Notes: generated by a model from the sequence alone, not told the origin. Positions 34,646-42,250 are shown, numbered from the stretch's first letter. The stretch is 42,307 nucleotides of DNA from Acetatifactor muris (GCA_023663635.1 JAMPHD010000025.1:1-42307); one strand, 5' to 3'. Program-made: numbers and translations.

Positions 34646-34687
34646 GGCAGCGCGCTCCGCGAACTGCCCTTATGTTAATAAAAGACA
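34646..34687. repeat. Short structured repeat, copy B
   Basis: Matches copy A (21651-21691) at about 34 of 41 positions. GGCAG at the left and CTGCC can pair around GCGCTCCGC, giving a small hairpin. It lies in the symporter leader, antisense to the gene relative to copy A's orientation with fba. Confidence 0.6.
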
Positions 34688-34714
34688 TAACGTGCAAGGC
34701 ATCGTTACGTCTTT
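34681..34714. terminator. Hairpin after the S24-like regulator and in the symporter leader
   Basis: AAAGACATAACG (34681-34692) and CGTTACGTCTTT (34703-34714) pair at 11 of 12 positions. Read on the - strand the right arm is followed by TATT, giving TCTTTTATT. It should terminate the regulator gene ending at 34768, but the symporter promoter lies between that stop and the hairpin, so it is also the 5' end of the symporter mRNA. Confidence 0.7.
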
Positions 34715-34725
34715 GTAACATATTA

Positions 34726-34754
34726 ATCATAGTATAAATTCATGAGCAGGTCAA
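34726..34754 (-). promoter_or_regulatory. Promoter of the symporter gene
   Basis: TTGACC (34754-34749), 17 nt, TATGAT (34731-34726), on the - strand. Transcription should begin near 34719, leaving a leader of about 104 nt. Confidence 0.75.
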
Positions 34755-34767
34755 CCATATTTTGCGG

Positions 34768-35508
34768 TTATTTTCGTATTTTGGACAGCACACGGCCGAA
34801 TTGCAGCCATTTGTCCAAGGTTTCAGGGCTGCCGTCACCCAGGGCAAAGGGGAGGCCGTAGTTGTTCAGCGGCTCCAAGACAAAGGAGTTGGTCTGGCGG
34901 AGTTTGCGCAGATAGGCGCGTCCCGTCTCCTTATTGATAAAGAGGCCTGTGTCTCCGTCACGGGGAGCAGTCTTGGACATCAGGAGGATATCTCCCGTAT
35001 TGTAGACGGGATGCAGAAAATTGCCGGTAATGCGGAGCGCGCAGTGCAGATCCGCGCCAAAACGCTTGCGGTAGGAGGCCACATTGATCTTTTCGACATT
35101 GATGGAATCCCAGATCATGCCGTCCTCCAGACTGCCTGTGGGAGTCAGCAGGGTGACATAATCCTCCGCCTCGTCAGGGGCGATCTGCTCTAAGAAGTCT
35201 ACCTCAAAATCCACTATGGAGGAGACGAAACGCAGTTGAGCGGCAGTCAGGTGTCGCATCTTGGACATGATCTGCAGCAGGGGCGAGTTGATGTCGCCGC
35301 ACAGTTCCGAGATCCACTTGCCCGTCAGTTCATGGGTCTGCTGTGCCACGAAAAGGTCTATTTTGGCGGTTTCGCCTGCAATCAGTTTCTTGTAGCCTGA
35401 GACGGACATGTCCACTTCATTTGCCATCTGTGCCTGCGTTAATCCCAACGCGGTCCGTTCCCGCTCCAGATTGATGATAAAGTTGGTCATTACTTCCTGT
35501 CTGGTCAT
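34768..35508 (-). CDS. HTH regulator with degenerate S24/LexA-like C-terminal domain
   Basis: A 246-residue protein. Residues 10-60 form an XRE-type helix-turn-helix (LGLTQAQMANEVDMSVSGYK). The C-terminal part resembles the S24 self-cleaving fold of LexA and phage repressors, but where the catalytic GDSMxP is expected it reads GNFLHP (Phe164 for Ser), and the usual lysine region reads AYLRKL. Self-cleavage is therefore unlikely. The start at 35508 is chosen for GGGAGGG about 7 nt upstream. It has a good promoter about 230 nt upstream with a palindrome over the -10, suggesting autoregulation. Targets unknown; the neighbouring symporter is one candidate. Confidence 0.8.
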   Translation of the reverse strand: MTRQEVMTNFIINLERERTALGLTQAQMANEVDMSVSGYKKLIAGETAKIDLFVAQQTHELTGKWISELCGDINSPLLQIMSKMRHLTAAQLRFVSSIVDFEVDFLEQIAPDEAEDYVTLLTPTGSLEDGMIWDSINVEKINVASYRKRFGADLHCALRITGNFLHPVYNTGDILLMSKTAPRDGDTGLFINKETGRAYLRKLRQTNSFVLEPLNNYGLPFALGDGSPETLDKWLQFGRVLSKIRK

Positions 35509-35768
35509 GCAGTTTCCCTCCCGGCTCACACCCGAAAAGCTCATTTGTTGCCGGCCATGGAGTTGGGAGATGCATATACACGAAATTCTTTTACAGGTGG
35601 AGCAATATCAATATCTAATTTTAGAGATTGTATCATCCGTTGCCGGGCACCGGATGACAGGTCGGCCATTTGCCGTTTCACGCCCCAAATGGGGCCACTG
35701 CACTATATCTTGTAGTTATATACACAATACTATACTAGTATTATAATAACACAAGGAAATATAATCAA
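35509..35768 (-). promoter_or_regulatory. Promoter and long structured leader of the S24-like regulator
   Basis: On the - strand TTGATT (35768-35763), 17 nt, TATAAT (35745-35740). ATACTAGTAT (35732-35741), a perfect 10-bp palindrome, overlaps the -10. The leader of about 225 nt holds CATCCG/CGGATG (35634-35656) and GCCCC-AAAT-GGGGC (35682-35695), the latter nested in a larger alternative pairing (GGCCATTTG with CAAATGG). No coding frame with a ribosome binding site is seen in it. Confidence 0.65.
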
Positions 35769-36035
35769 GCACTAAATCGATAAATTTTTCTATTTTTTCT
35801 AAATTTCGCAATCAAATCAAATGAAAAAGTCCCCTGAAAAGGGAGGATGCCAAGGAACTTAAGTTCCTTGGCATATATTATGAAAAAGTTTTGTAAACAA
35901 GTGACTTGTTTTGGATCAGTTCCTATCATCAGTATATGGCAGAGAAATGTCCAAAACGTGATGGAAAATTGAAAAAATCTTAAAAGAAATATGAACAAAA
36001 TATGAACGAAACCGGTTAAAAGCGCCCGCTGTTTT
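35769..36035. other. Gene-free AT-rich stretch with a perfect 28-bp palindrome and a T-run hairpin
   Basis: 35847-35874 is a perfect 28-bp palindrome (half-site ATGCCAAGGAACTT), able to form a 12-bp stem with a TTAA loop. Next to it, 35829-35846 folds as TCCC/GGGA and on the - strand is followed by CTTTTTC, a plausible terminator for the TPM gene. A 133-codon - strand open frame here lacks a ribosome binding site and is not called. Confidence 0.7.
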
Positions 36036-36818
36036 TTAAAAGCTGTGGCCTCCGCTGCTGCCAGAGGAACCACCGCCCCCGCCACCCCCGCCACCGCCTG
36101 AGCTGTCTGAGCTGACGGGATCATAATGTTTGGTGGTGTTGATGTAGTCGGCGCGCATATTGGCAATGCGATAGTGAGATTTCATATTGCGCAGCCAATC
36201 CTCGGATTCCGGCTCCGGGTTCCGGGAAATATATCTCATGACGGCGTAGTTGAGGAGCAATGCCAAAATGACGGCCAGCAGCGCGTTGCTGATGTATTTC
36301 ATGGGTTGGGCGATGGAGCCGCCGGATAACACTTGGCGCGCCTGGCCGTACAGTTTGGAGGCGCAGCCGTAATAGTCCCCCCGGGTCGCGTACCGATAGA
36401 CATTGTCCGTGAGCGTGTCGCAATAGCCGTCCGTGATGGTCTTGCTGAGCTTTCCGTCCGCCTTGATCCACAGCTTGCGATTGTCCATGTCTATGAGGAA
36501 CAGCATACCGCTGTCGCGCCCGAAGAGCGCCGTGTAGCAGGATTCGCTAAATTCGGCGGCAGTGCCGGAGTTGCGATTGATGCTTATGAAAGCCACATTT
36601 CCCCAAGCCGTGATCTCTTGCATCTGTTCCGCCAACATCTCTTCTTCATCCTCCGTCAACAGATCGGCGTCATCCTCCAGAACCACCGAGAATCCGGTGT
36701 CCGGATTGGTATAACAGGTTTGGGCTGACGCCTGTATCCCGGGAAGACACCAGAGGAGCGCGATCATTGGTATCGCCCGGAGGGCAAGGAATGCGGCGCG
36801 TGATATCCTCTCAAGCAT
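36036..36818 (-). CDS. TPM-domain secreted membrane protein (YgcG-like)
   Basis: A 260-residue protein: signal peptide, then a TPM fold (about 25-160: VLEDDADLLTEDEEEMLAEQ, WGNVAFISINRN, DSGMLFLIDMDNRKLWIKAD), a membrane helix (YISNALLAVILALLLNYAVM), and a C-terminal tail of ten Gly followed by SSGSSGGHSF, typical for the family. The start at 36818 fits GGGAGG 8 nt upstream. It overlaps the upstream gene by 8 nt, so the two are co-translated. TPM proteins have been linked to membrane protein quality control and phosphatase-like activity; a specific role cannot be read here. Confidence 0.85.
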   Translation of the reverse strand: MLERISRAAFLALRAIPMIALLWCLPGIQASAQTCYTNPDTGFSVVLEDDADLLTEDEEEMLAEQMQEITAWGNVAFISINRNSGTAAEFSESCYTALFGRDSGMLFLIDMDNRKLWIKADGKLSKTITDGYCDTLTDNVYRYATRGDYYGCASKLYGQARQVLSGGSIAQPMKYISNALLAVILALLLNYAVMRYISRNPEPESEDWLRNMKSHYRIANMRADYINTTKHYDPVSSDSSGGGGGGGGGGSSGSSGGHSF

Positions 36819-38376
36819 TGTCGTCACCTCCCTTTTTGTTGAACTGAGGCAGTTTCCGCATGGCGAGTCGATTGTAGTTGCGGATCAGATCCGCGAGGAT
36901 GAACACCACCGTCAGCAGGATCAGCAGGGCGGAGGCGTAGTACCACATGTCAGATACCGGCTGTACGAGTCGGACGATGGCGCCGATGCCCAACGCTGCC
37001 ATGGCGAGCATTGCCCCCGCTCCGCCATTGATTCCTTTCAATTTTCGGTGTTCTTTCCGCACATCCGCGCACAGGACGATCATGGCGATGATGGCGCCCA
37101 CCCATATGGCGGGTTCAGCCATATTTATGGTCTGCAGCGATATCAATATCACTAAGGCCACCACACAGGTGGAAAACAGTTTGCCGAATGTGAGGGAGTC
37201 CGACTTTTTGACTTTCTCCTTGGGATTGCCGGACTGCGGCTTTTTGACCTGCATTCCCCTGTCGTCCGCATAGGTCTCAATGGCCAGGATGTTGGCCAGC
37301 TCCCGCCTGTAGAGGAAAGCCGCGGCCACCGCGAGGAACGCGCTGCATGTCAGCAGTATCGCGGGGCGCAGGGTGAAGAACAGATTCAGGACTAAGAAGA
37401 TGGGAATGGCGGCTAAGAGGGAACTCCCAAAGAAACGCTTGGGGTCCACCGGCATATCCGTCACGACTTTGCCGTTCTGGCCGTTCACCGTGGCGTAGGC
37501 GATGCGGTCTTTGTTGCGCCAGGACATAAACCAGACCGGGAACATGGCGCTGTCCTCCCCGTCACATCGGGTATACAGCATTTGCACCCGATCGTGCTCG
37601 GAGGGAGACTGCAGGCCGTATTTTTGGAAGAAGGGCTCCTTTTTCAGATGATCCATGGTGATGTTCGAGACCGCAATCTCGGCTTCCCTGAGATATACTC
37701 CCGGCCTGAGATCCGCCGTCTCCGCATAGAAACCGCTGAGGAAGGAAGGCGTAAAGTTTTGGATCTGATCGACCACCTTGTAGGGGCCCAAAGCCCTGCT
37801 GATATTGTCGGAAAATCCGGAGGAGGCGTCACAGGTGTAGCCCGCATAGCCGGCGTCCAGATCGGCGCTCAGATTATAGTGGTCTTTGTAGACATAGTCG
37901 CCCTTTCGCTTTTCGGTCTGACCGTGCAAGAGGATCCGCCCCTGTTGGGAGAGACGATAGCTCCAATAGGGCATATAGATGCCGCGGAAACTGTCGATAT
38001 ACTTGGGATCCCTGAGTTCCTTCGGCGCGAAGAAAGCTTTCTTCATTCGGGCCTGATAGGCTTTCTTGCAGTCCTCCTTGGTGATCCGGAAAGGGATGAT
38101 GAATTGGGGACGTTTCTCACGGCTGATACGGCTCGACAGGATATTGGAGGAGCCGCAGTAGCTGCAGAAAGAGGTGGCGTCATTGGCGTCGCAGATCATC
38201 TCCGCGCCGCATTGCGGGCAACTGAACACATTGGCCTCAAATAAATCGCCCTCCACGGTGTCCGTCTCTTTTTGGATGGAATAAGGATCGAATTTGGATT
38301 CACAGTAGGCGCAGGACAGTTGTTGGGATGGGATGTCAAATTTCAGATTCCCACCGCAGTTCGGACATTCGTACAT
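36811..38376 (-). CDS. Membrane protein with N-terminal zinc ribbons, TPM-gene partner
   Basis: A 521-residue protein opening MYECPNCGGNLKFD, then SCAYCESKF, CPQCGAEM and FCSYCGSSN: two double-CxxC zinc ribbons in the first about 75 residues. A central soluble part (PYWSYRLSQQGRILLHGQ, SGFYAETADLRPG, FPVWFMSWRNKDRIAYATVN) follows, then five or so membrane helices (SLLAAIPIFLVLNLFF, PAILLTCSAFLAVAAAFL, FSTCVVALVILISL). This architecture recurs beside TPM genes. The start at 38376 fits GGAG with 7-nt spacing. On the - strand TATAAT at 38462-38457 gives the promoter. Function unknown. Confidence 0.8.
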   Translation of the reverse strand: MYECPNCGGNLKFDIPSQQLSCAYCESKFDPYSIQKETDTVEGDLFEANVFSCPQCGAEMICDANDATSFCSYCGSSNILSSRISREKRPQFIIPFRITKEDCKKAYQARMKKAFFAPKELRDPKYIDSFRGIYMPYWSYRLSQQGRILLHGQTEKRKGDYVYKDHYNLSADLDAGYAGYTCDASSGFSDNISRALGPYKVVDQIQNFTPSFLSGFYAETADLRPGVYLREAEIAVSNITMDHLKKEPFFQKYGLQSPSEHDRVQMLYTRCDGEDSAMFPVWFMSWRNKDRIAYATVNGQNGKVVTDMPVDPKRFFGSSLLAAIPIFLVLNLFFTLRPAILLTCSAFLAVAAAFLYRRELANILAIETYADDRGMQVKKPQSGNPKEKVKKSDSLTFGKLFSTCVVALVILISLQTINMAEPAIWVGAIIAMIVLCADVRKEHRKLKGINGGAGAMLAMAALGIGAIVRLVQPVSDMWYYASALLILLTVVFILADLIRNYNRLAMRKLPQFNKKGGDDNA

Positions 38377-38456
38377 TCTCATTCTCCATTCTACGGGTGT
38401 ATAGGTTCCGGGCCGGGCAGTCGGTTCGGGCAGCCGGTCCGGATATTTTCTCATTC

Positions 38457-38462
38457 ATTATA
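38457..38462 (-). promoter_or_regulatory. -10 box of the zinc-ribbon/TPM operon
   Basis: Perfect TATAAT on the - strand about 80 nt before the start at 38376; the -35 (TTCCCC, 17 nt upstream) is poor. Confidence 0.55.
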
Positions 38463-38526
38463 CCGGAATTTGGAGCGGCGGGGAACCCGTTTATGACATA
38501 ATAAAAACCGCTCGTGCTTTTGCGCA

Positions 38527-38555
38527 TTGACTTTACGCGTTCCCGCCCATAAGAT
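38527..38555 (+). promoter_or_regulatory. Promoter of the Imm70-type gene
   Basis: TTGACT (38527-38532), 17 nt, TAAGAT (38550-38555). GCGGGGAACCCGT (38478-38490) and ACGCGTTCCCGC (38535-38546) form an imperfect inverted repeat that spans the -35. Confidence 0.65.
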
Positions 38556-38617
38556 GGAAAGTATAGCATGGAACCGTAAATTGGATCCATAGGGTCAAAG
38601 GATCATGGGAGGAGCAT

Positions 38618-39034
38618 ATGGCGGTCGGATTTAAAGTCAGCTTTTATTGGTATCAGATAGGTCAGGGGGATTTCCTGCATTCCTTCTTTTCCACCGTGGC
38701 ATATCGCCTGGAAGACGGGAATTGGGGCAGTCGTTTTCCGGTCATCATGAAGGAACTGTATCAGGGGAAGGCATGTGCAGAGCACATAGCGGCAGCATTG
38801 GAGGAATTGGGGGTCATTACGGAGGAATTGCGTGACCACGCCCCTGACCAAGTGATATGGGATATAGAGGATCTGTCCAAACAGCCGCCCTGGGGCAGCA
38901 GGATCAGCGAGAGGATCACGGATCTGTCCAATTATTTTGTGACGAGTGACGGAAGTGATTTCCTGACGATCTTTCTCCATGCGCTGGAAATGGCCCAACG
39001 GAAAAATTGTGAGATAGAGATCAAATCGCTCTAG
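38618..39034 (+). CDS. Imm70-family immunity protein
   Basis: A 138-residue soluble protein. MAVGFKVSFYWYQIGQGDFL, HSFFSTVAYRLED, WGSRFP, DQVIWDIEDLSKQPPWGSRI and ITDLSNYFVTSDG match the Imm70 family, predicted to neutralise toxins of polymorphic or contact-dependent systems. GGGAGGAG lies 3 nt before the start. There is no recognisable toxin gene beside it, so it is an orphan immunity gene, perhaps guarding against neighbours' toxins. The family call is from pattern memory; the function is predicted. Confidence 0.75.
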   Translation: MAVGFKVSFYWYQIGQGDFLHSFFSTVAYRLEDGNWGSRFPVIMKELYQGKACAEHIAAALEELGVITEELRDHAPDQVIWDIEDLSKQPPWGSRISERITDLSNYFVTSDGSDFLTIFLHALEMAQRKNCEIEIKSL

Positions 39035-39064
39035 CAAATCTTTACTTATGAAAGGGGTTTTAAA

Positions 39065-39979
39065 ATGAAAGCAAATGAAGCATTTAAGCAAACGATCAAA
39101 TTCGTGTGGATGAAACTTGCTCTGGGCGGGTGCGCCATAGCCTTTTCCCTTGTGTTGGGACTGATCTTAATGGCTGTCTCCGCATTGGACCAAAACGGTG
39201 TGGTGGCCGTGTACGCGTTGATGATATGGTTCTGTCTGTCCGTGGCGGCTGTGGGGATCTCACAGTATTATCTCGGATATCTGCTGAAGGCGGGACATAT
39301 AGCGGTGGTCACTGCTCTGGTGACGACAGGCAGTCTGCCGGAAAATTCTTTCGAGTACGGCATCAATATGGTGAAGAAAAAATTTGCCACCGCGGCGGCT
39401 TATTTTGCGGTGGACCGTCTGGTGTCCGGCGCGGTGAACCAGATCAATAACGGGCTGGATGTTGTGGGGAATGTCTTGGGCAAGATCCCTGGAATGGAAT
39501 CGGTGGTATCTTTCGCGAAGTCCTTTGTGAATATCGCGCTCGGCAATGTGGACGAGTGCTGTCTGGCCTATACTTTTTATAAAGAAGAGCAGTCGGCCTT
39601 CAAGAGCGCGGCGGACGGCGTGGTGATCTATTTTCAAAACTGGAAGACTGTCTTAAAGGATGCCCTAAAAACGGCGTTCGTCTCTCTCATCGTCTCTATT
39701 GTCGCGGGACTTTTGCTGTTTCTTGTGACAATGGGCGCTCTGGGACTCCTGGGGATGCCCGGACTCGGCGTGTTTTTTGTGTCGATCATGCTGACCATGA
39801 TGATCGTGCTGATCGTCAAATCCGCCGTCATGGACAGTTATACCATGGTATGTATGGTGTGCTCTTATATGCAGGCGGCGCCCTCCACGGAGATCACCTT
39901 TGATCTGTATGATAAGCTGTGCGGGCTGTCCTCCAAATTTAAGAGCCTGTTCCAAAAGGCGGGAGCGAGCGAAGCCTGA
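39065..39979 (+). CDS. Unknown polytopic membrane protein
   Basis: A 304-residue protein with hydrophobic segments near 17-38, 44-70, 208-232 and 235-258, and an amphipathic Gly/Val-rich middle (GAVNQINNGLDVVGNVLGKI). It contains DECCLAYTFYKEEQ and VCMVCSYMQ. I do not recognise a family. GAAAGGGG precedes the ATG by about 7 nt. It starts 30 nt after the Imm70-type gene, so the two are probably one operon; a membrane partner of the immunity protein is possible but unsupported. Confidence 0.7.
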   Translation: MKANEAFKQTIKFVWMKLALGGCAIAFSLVLGLILMAVSALDQNGVVAVYALMIWFCLSVAAVGISQYYLGYLLKAGHIAVVTALVTTGSLPENSFEYGINMVKKKFATAAAYFAVDRLVSGAVNQINNGLDVVGNVLGKIPGMESVVSFAKSFVNIALGNVDECCLAYTFYKEEQSAFKSAADGVVIYFQNWKTVLKDALKTAFVSLIVSIVAGLLLFLVTMGALGLLGMPGLGVFFVSIMLTMMIVLIVKSAVMDSYTMVCMVCSYMQAAPSTEITFDLYDKLCGLSSKFKSLFQKAGASEA

Positions 39980-40028
39980 AAAAAAGATTCCCTCTGTTAA
40001 TATGGTCAGGTTTATGGTAAGATATACA

Positions 40029-40166
40029 CGATGGCAATGAGCAGTGCGCATCCGTAAGATGAAAAAATGGCAGCTTGCTGACAATTTTTTCAGATTGCGG
40101 ATGTATAGGGCGAAAGCCCGTGAGCACAAAAATCGCAGATTTTTGTGCGCGCACTGCGCGATGGCA
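40029..40166. other. Multi-hairpin structured element, candidate ncRNA or small mobile repeat
   Basis: A 9-bp perfect outer stem, GCAGTGCGC (40041-40049) with GCGCACTGC (40149-40157), closes three hairpins: (1) 40050-40068 with 40084-40102, including AUCCG/CGGAU, a tandem G-A mismatch (40058-40059 against 40093-40094) and TGAAAAAAT/ATTTTTTCA; (2) GGGC-GAAA-GCCC (40108-40119), a GNRA tetraloop; (3) GCACAAAAATC/GATTTTTGTGC (40124-40148), perfect 11 bp with a 3-nt loop, which abuts the outer stem. The 8-bp direct repeat CGATGGCA flanks it (40029-40036 and 40159-40166). It lies in the 242-nt gap before the LytTR regulator. No coding frame is supported. Confidence 0.75.
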
Positions 40167-40221
40167 CCATGAATGGCAGCGGCATCCGGCCGACCGACAA
40201 GTTTGCCGAGAGGGACAGAGG

Positions 40222-40926
40222 ATGAAGATTGCGATATGTGAGGATGAAAAGGAAACGGCTTTGCGACTGAAAGCCATGATGGAGGCATCGGAGCGGGAGA
40301 TCACTCTTTACTTCGATGCCGAATCACTTTTAGCGGATTGGACCGGGGGCGTTCGTTTTGATGTGGTCGTGACGGATATCGTCATGGAGGAGGGAACGTC
40401 CGGCATGGAGTTGTGCAGACGGCTTGGGGAGGAGCAGGTCCTTCTGATCATTGTGACCAATTACCTGGAGTACGCGCCGGAGGGCTACGAGTGCGGCGTG
40501 TTCCGCTATCTCATGAAACCCGTGACGCAGGATGCGTTGGATCGGACTTTGGCGGATGCGGCCGGGGAATTGGAGCGGAAAGCGCAGAGCAGCGGAAAAT
40601 TTCTGGTGGCCGCCTTTGACGGAGACAGGGTCATCTCCGGGCGGGATATTGTGTATGTGGAGGTGCATGGGAGGTATTTGAGCATTCGGCTGTGTGAGGA
40701 GCAGGGCGCCGAGAAACGCATCCTGCTGATGCAGAGTCTCAAGGAGTTTGCCTCCAATCTGCCGAAGGGAAAATTCGCGCGCGTAAACAGGAATCAATTG
40801 GTCAATCTGGAGCGGGTCACTCTGGTGAAACCGGGAAGCGTGGCCTTGGACAACGGCGATGTTTTGTCCGTGAGCCGCAGACAGCAGAGAGAGTTGCAGG
40901 AGGCATTGGCGCGCTGCCTTGCCTGA
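40222..40926 (+). CDS. LytTR-family response regulator (AgrA-like)
   Basis: A 234-residue regulator. The receiver domain (1 to about 120) has acidic pocket CEDEKE (Asp8, Glu7), phosphoacceptor Asp52 (VVTDIV) and Lys in FRYLMKP. The C-terminal half is a LytTR DNA-binding domain (GRDIVYVEVHGRYLSIRL, MQSLKEFASNLPKGKFARVN, VSRRQQRELQEALARC). The start at 40222 fits AGAGGGA upstream. An earlier in-frame ATG at 40075 lies inside the structured element and is rejected. It pairs with the downstream kinase 19 nt away. Regulators of this class control quorum sensing, bacteriocins and virulence; the target here is unknown. Confidence 0.93.
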   Translation: MKIAICEDEKETALRLKAMMEASEREITLYFDAESLLADWTGGVRFDVVVTDIVMEEGTSGMELCRRLGEEQVLLIIVTNYLEYAPEGYECGVFRYLMKPVTQDALDRTLADAAGELERKAQSSGKFLVAAFDGDRVISGRDIVYVEVHGRYLSIRLCEEQGAEKRILLMQSLKEFASNLPKGKFARVNRNQLVNLERVTLVKPGSVALDNGDVLSVSRRQQRELQEALARCLA

Positions 40927-40945
40927 GAGTGGAGGATATTGGAGG

Positions 40946-42250
40946 ATGGAAACGGCGGTACATATGATATTCGGCAGCCTGTTGGACATGTTGGCGTTTT
41001 ACCAGATATTTATGGCATACCGCATCTTTTTCGCGGAGAAATTCGCGCTCACGAAACGCAGAGTGGCATGCATAGGCGGCATTGCGTTCGGGTTCTGTCT
41101 TGTGAGTATGTACTTTGACCTGCCTTGGGGCATTCCCGCGGCCATGCTGTTGATCGTGTGGCTGATGGGGGAGAGAAAGGTGTGGGAGAGTATATTGATC
41201 CTGCCCGCCTTTATGTTATATGTGGTGCTGTCCATCATCCCCGTGATGATGGTGCGCAGCATGGTGTCGTTGCCGGTTCCCGCGGTGTTGGAATCCTATG
41301 GCGCGGATCTGTTGGGGGTGGATCTGCTGATCTGCTTTGTGTTGACGGCGCTCTATGTGATGCTTAAGAAACGTGGGATCACATTGACGCTGCGCCCGGT
41401 GGAACTCATGGGATTTGGGCTGTTCTTTTTCTTCGAGATATTTATGCTGATGGTGATCGCCGTGATACGGGTGCATTATGAGGGGACGGCGCAGCTGCTG
41501 TTAAACGGCAGTTGTCTGTTCTTCTTTTTGTTGGCTCTGGGGGCATATCTGTGGCATCTGGTCACGCTGCGGAGGGCGGCGAGACTGGATGTACTGATCC
41601 GGCAGGAGGAGGATTACATTCGATGTCAGCTCGCCTATTTGGAGCAGTATCGGGATGAAAATCGGGATATCCGCGCCCTGCGCCATGATCTGCGGGGGCA
41701 TCTGCAGATGCTGCAGAGTCTGCAGGAGAGCAATCAGAAGGGCAAAATGGAGTCCTATCTGGATTCTCTGTTGGAGAAGACGGACCGGATCGGGCAGTTG
41801 GAATTTACCGGGAATCAGGCTGCGGACATCGTGTTGGCCAATCAGCGAAAGAGGGCGCAGGAGAGTGGGATTCCCTTTGTGTGTGAGGGGACTTTCCCGT
41901 GGATGGATGAGCTAAAACCCATGGAGGTGTGTTCCCTTTTGTCAAATCTGCTGGACAATGCGTATGATGCCTCTCTGGAAGAGAAGGAGCCGGATATTCT
42001 GGTCGTGGGAGGCAGACAGGAGCATTTTCGGACATTGGTGGTCAGCAACCGGGCGGAGAAGGAGCGCAGGATCCGCAATAACCGGATGTCCTCCACCAAG
42101 AGCGGACATCATGGACTGGGACTTGGCATTGTGGAGCAGATCGTGGAGAAATACGGTGGGATCTGCCAATACGCCTGGGAGGAGGGGCGCTTTATCTGCA
42201 GGATCCTTTTTCCCCGGGACAGAGAGTCGGAGGAGACTGTATGGAATTGA
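40946..42250 (+). CDS. GHKL sensor histidine kinase (AgrC-like)
   Basis: A 434-residue membrane kinase. About six membrane helices fill residues 1-205, followed by a coiled linker (LDVLIRQEEDYIRCQLAYLE), the H-box LRHDLRGHLQ with His247, N-box LLSNLLDNAYDAS, and G-box GHHGLGLGIVEQIVEKYGG. This is the AgrC/ComD type that senses peptides or other ligands through the membrane domain. GGAGG sits 10 nt before ATG 40946. Its stop overlaps the start of the next gene by 10 nt, so the three form an operon. No agrB or agrD is seen in the window. Confidence 0.93.
   Translation: METAVHMIFGSLLDMLAFYQIFMAYRIFFAEKFALTKRRVACIGGIAFGFCLVSMYFDLPWGIPAAMLLIVWLMGERKVWESILILPAFMLYVVLSIIPVMMVRSMVSLPVPAVLESYGADLLGVDLLICFVLTALYVMLKKRGITLTLRPVELMGFGLFFFFEIFMLMVIAVIRVHYEGTAQLLLNGSCLFFFLLALGAYLWHLVTLRRAARLDVLIRQEEDYIRCQLAYLEQYRDENRDIRALRHDLRGHLQMLQSLQESNQKGKMESYLDSLLEKTDRIGQLEFTGNQAADIVLANQRKRAQESGIPFVCEGTFPWMDELKPMEVCSLLSNLLDNAYDASLEEKEPDILVVGGRQEHFRTLVVSNRAEKERRIRNNRMSSTKSGHHGLGLGIVEQIVEKYGGICQYAWEEGRFICRILFPRDRESEETVWN

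Noticed and set aside
35765..36166. 133-codon - strand open frame
   Set aside because: No ribosome binding site, low-complexity Ala/Pro start overlapping the Gly-tail of the TPM gene in another frame, and it contains the 28-bp palindrome and a terminator.
38478..38546. Long inverted repeat as an operator of the Imm70 operon
   Set aside because: The arms are imperfect with a 44-nt gap, and part could arise from promoter base composition; noted only within the promoter entry.
40075..40221. N-terminal extension of the LytTR regulator
   Set aside because: The extension reads through the hairpins of the structured element, and the receiver domain starts properly at 40222 with a ribosome binding site.
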